NCBI GenBank assembly: GCA_030267965.1
Contig: BRYA01000049.1
Span: forward strand, 1 to 64,000
Reading direction: 5' to 3'
Source of the DNA: Triparma columacea
Taxonomy: Eukaryota > Sar > Bolidophyceae > Parmales > Triparmaceae
Length of the DNA stretch: 64,000 nucleotides
Position 1 is the first letter of the stretch, and each line of letters begins with the position of its first letter. The notes under the pieces were generated by a model. That model saw only the letters and a list, made by a program, of their open reading frames with translations. It made no database searches and had not been told where the DNA came from. The translations under genes and the position numbers were made by a program. Positions 63,643 to 64,000 of the stretch are shown here, piece after piece.

Positions 63643-64000
63643 TCAAATGCTGGGCACGTCGACTCCAGCCTTCTTATACATGTCGTAGACTATTTTGACG
63701 TCCCTGGCTCCCCCCATGATGATGGGGCAGCGGTCGTGGATATCCTCAGGGATGACGTCCATGACCCTCCCGACCTTCCCCTTGAAGAGGCCGGTAGAGG
63801 CGATCCCCCCCGACTGCTCAATGAGCATGGCCATGGGGAAGCCCTCGTAGAGGATGCGGAGTTTACCCTTGGGAGACTTCTTGTCGGCGGGGTAGATGAA
63901 GATTCCTCCGTAAAGGAGGGTGCGGTGCACATCGGCGACCATGGAGCCCACGTACCTGGCGGTGTAGGGCTTGGGAGTCGTCTTGAAGTACTCGATGGTG
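63643..64000 (-). CDS. Fructose-1,6-bisphosphatase, C-terminal part (runs off window)
   Basis: The last 118 residues or so of FBPase; the 5' part lies beyond 64000. Diagnostic segments are [46 protein letters not shown] and [10 protein letters not shown]. The Lys/Arg residues that bind the sugar phosphate and the E of L-Y-E are present. Whether it is the plastid (Calvin cycle) or cytosolic (gluconeogenic) form cannot be told, because the N-terminus and any regulatory Cys loop are outside the window. It is convergent with the methyltransferase gene, 92 bp apart. Confidence 0.95.
   Translation of the reverse strand, partial: TIEYFKTTPKPYTARYVGSMVADVHRTLLYGGIFIYPADKKSPKGKLRILYEGFPMAMLIEQSGGIASTGLFKGKVGRVMDVIPEDIHDRCPIIMGGARDVKIVYDMYKKAGVDVPSI

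Noticed and set aside
1..64000. tRNA, rRNA, transposon or viral genes
   Set aside because: I looked for cloverleaf-type A/B boxes, rRNA-like conserved blocks, reverse transcriptase, integrase and transposase motifs and found none that I could support by eye.

Overview
The window is nuclear DNA of a eukaryote, most likely a photosynthetic stramenopile (heterokont) alga. Genes are dense, lie on both strands and are cut by short spliceosomal introns (mostly 70-250 nt, donors AG|GTGAG or AG|GTAAG, acceptors CAG). Two neighbouring proteins (type II DAHP synthase and a PAP2 phosphatase) begin with a hydrophobic signal peptide followed by Y-V-S-P or A-F-S-P, the shape of heterokont bipartite plastid presequences. 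A soluble-type adenylyl cyclase and a rotatin-like centriole protein suggest a lineage with a flagellate ancestry. A bolidophyte/Parmales or pelagophyte-like alga would fit, but the species cannot be fixed from this sequence alone.

Layout. 0.4-9.2 kb: a minus-strand giant (about 2596 aa) with an N-terminal coiled coil, an array of 33-45 nt mini-exons, four START-like regions and two XK-related-like membrane domains. 9.8-12.2 kb: a CENP-N/Chl4-like kinetochore protein. 12.4-16.2 kb: an MFS carrier and a DUF389 membrane protein in tandem. 16.3-17.1 kb: an unrecognised membrane protein, incomplete at its 5' end. 17.4-21.5 kb: an EF-hand protein with a basic tail, an acidic repeat protein and an Mpv17/PMP22 protein. 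21.5-29.5 kb: an ankyrin/WW protein, a small membrane protein, a TPR-DnaJ co-chaperone and an RUS/DUF647 protein. 29.6-38.1 kb: an ADCY10-like adenylyl cyclase, head-to-head with a 1-Cys-type peroxiredoxin that has lost its catalytic residues, then a class V aminotransferase. 38.2-45.3 kb: a 2254-aa alpha-solenoid that fits rotatin. 45.7-52.0 kb: an RBR ubiquitin ligase, plastid DAHP synthase, plastid PAP2 phosphatase, an ankyrin protein and trimethylguanosine synthase. 52.2-59.1 kb: a 2120-aa Myb/SANT + Tudor + AP2 nuclear protein. 59.6-64.0 kb: an MFS (SLC18-like) carrier, a strongly AT-rich island, a methyltransferase and the 3' end of fructose-1,6-bisphosphatase.

Gene models were joined by hand from donor/acceptor sites, and in the joined models every junction keeps the reading frame. 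The main discoveries are: (i) the mini-exon array, which shows that the giant gene's 5' end lies 1.6 kb upstream of its long open exon, with 24-bp minisatellites inside its introns; (ii) an apparent family of related introns (introner-like elements) shared between unrelated genes; (iii) a pseudo-peroxiredoxin; (iv) unusual START+XKR and Myb+Tudor+AP2 fusions; (v) very short bidirectional promoters; (vi) a 22% GC island of several hundred bases.
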